Source of the DNA: Thermodesulfobacteriota bacterium
GTDB taxonomy: Bacteria; Desulfobacterota; WTBG01; CAIYCZ01; CAIRTM01
Assembly (NCBI GenBank): GCA_028282925.1
Contig: JANQGV010000234.1
Location: forward strand, 1 to 32,254
DNA length: 32,254 nt
Reading direction: 5' to 3'
Part shown: piece after piece, positions 32,081-32,254 of the stretch
How the letters are laid out: every line of letters begins with the position of its first letter
Position numbering within the stretch: position 1 is the first letter of the stretch
The notes under the pieces: model-generated
What the model saw: only the letters and a program-made list of their open reading frames with translations
What the model was told of the DNA's origin: nothing
Databases searched by the model: none
Translations under genes and position numbers: made by a program

Positions 32081-32254
32081 GTTCCTGGTCGGCCTCCGCG
32101 AGTTGACGAAACAGTTCTTCCTGTTGTTTGCTCAGCTTTTTAGGGGTTTTTACAAATACCTGCACTATCTGGTCGCCCTTGCCGTGTCCGTTGAGGTATG
32201 GGATGCCGACTCTTGAAGGCGAAGAGAAGTTGAACATACCGGCCGGAATACAGT
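32040..32254 (-). CDS. dnaJ: DnaJ chaperone, C-terminal part (5' end beyond the window)
   Basis: The 71 visible residues match the DnaJ C-terminal peptide-binding region: [30 protein letters not shown] and [18 protein letters not shown]. The rest (J domain, Gly/Phe and zinc region) lies upstream of the window's right edge, so this is incomplete rather than broken. An ATG at 32237 is internal. DnaJ is the co-chaperone that stimulates DnaK. Its 3' end overlaps the BatD-like gene. Confidence 0.9.
   Translation of the reverse strand, partial: CIPAGMFNFSSPSRVGIPYLNGHGKGDQIVQVFVKTPKKLSKQQEELFRQLAEADQEHEKGRGFIKNLFS

Overview
The window looks like a chromosomal segment of an anaerobic or metabolically versatile Gram-negative bacterium, most likely a Desulfobacterota (former Deltaproteobacteria) member. 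This rests on a BamB-like aldehyde:ferredoxin oxidoreductase fragment, a VIT/vWA protein with an AgmX/PglI-type tail, a full Bat (aerotolerance) cluster, outer-membrane and lipoprotein genes, and dispersed palindromic repeats. No rRNA is present to fix the taxon, so this is inference.

Layout. (1) 1-2.5 kb: a 5'-truncated AOR gene and a lipoprotein ending in a strong terminator. (2) 2.5-6.8 kb, minus strand: an ECF sigma factor, its zinc-finger anti-sigma factor and a VIT-vWA protein. The sigma gene and the VIT gene carry the same promoter-like motif, CCGGGAACT-N18-TCTAA, suggesting one regulon. (3) 6.9-9.2 kb: a large lipoprotein with a gluzincin-type HExxH-x19-E motif. (4) 9.2-9.8 kb: a nested palindromic repeat followed by an intact tRNA-Leu(CAA) with its own promoter and terminator. 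(5) 9.8-16 kb: a metal (probably zinc) acquisition block made of a His-rich DUF2946-like protein, an outer-membrane barrel with a His-rich loop, a small exported protein ending in 30 residues of only Asp and His, a ZnuA-like binding protein, an ABC ATPase and an ABC permease. A degenerate copy of the tRNA-Leu 3' half plus its terminator lies on the far side, so the block looks like an island or a duplication anchored on tRNA-Leu. (6) 16-17.5 kb: a beta-propeller gene between two degenerate tRNA-Leu-derived copies. (7) 17.5-23.8 kb: an unrecognised 549-residue protein, then uvrC, adk, a short-chain dehydrogenase and an MgtC/DUF4010 membrane protein on the minus strand. (8) 23.8-30.3 kb, minus strand: moxR, DUF58, PpiC/TPR, BatD/DUF4381-like, batA and batB, with a 123-bp palindromic repeat sitting between batA and batB. 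(9) 30.8-32.25 kb: a YwqK-type repeat protein on the plus strand, then a second BatD-like gene that overlaps the 3' end of dnaJ, which runs off the window.

How the genes fit together. The Bat cluster is expected to form a membrane-associated AAA+/vWA complex with periplasmic beta domains. The PpiC/TPR protein may supply the TPR function usually given by BatC. The sigma/anti-sigma pair probably senses an envelope signal and drives the exported VIT-vWA protein. The zinc block forms a logical path from the outer membrane through periplasmic capture to inner-membrane transport. The most interesting unexplained items are the Asp/His-tail protein with its neighbours, the tRNA-Leu-derived repeats around it, and the shared ECF promoter pair.
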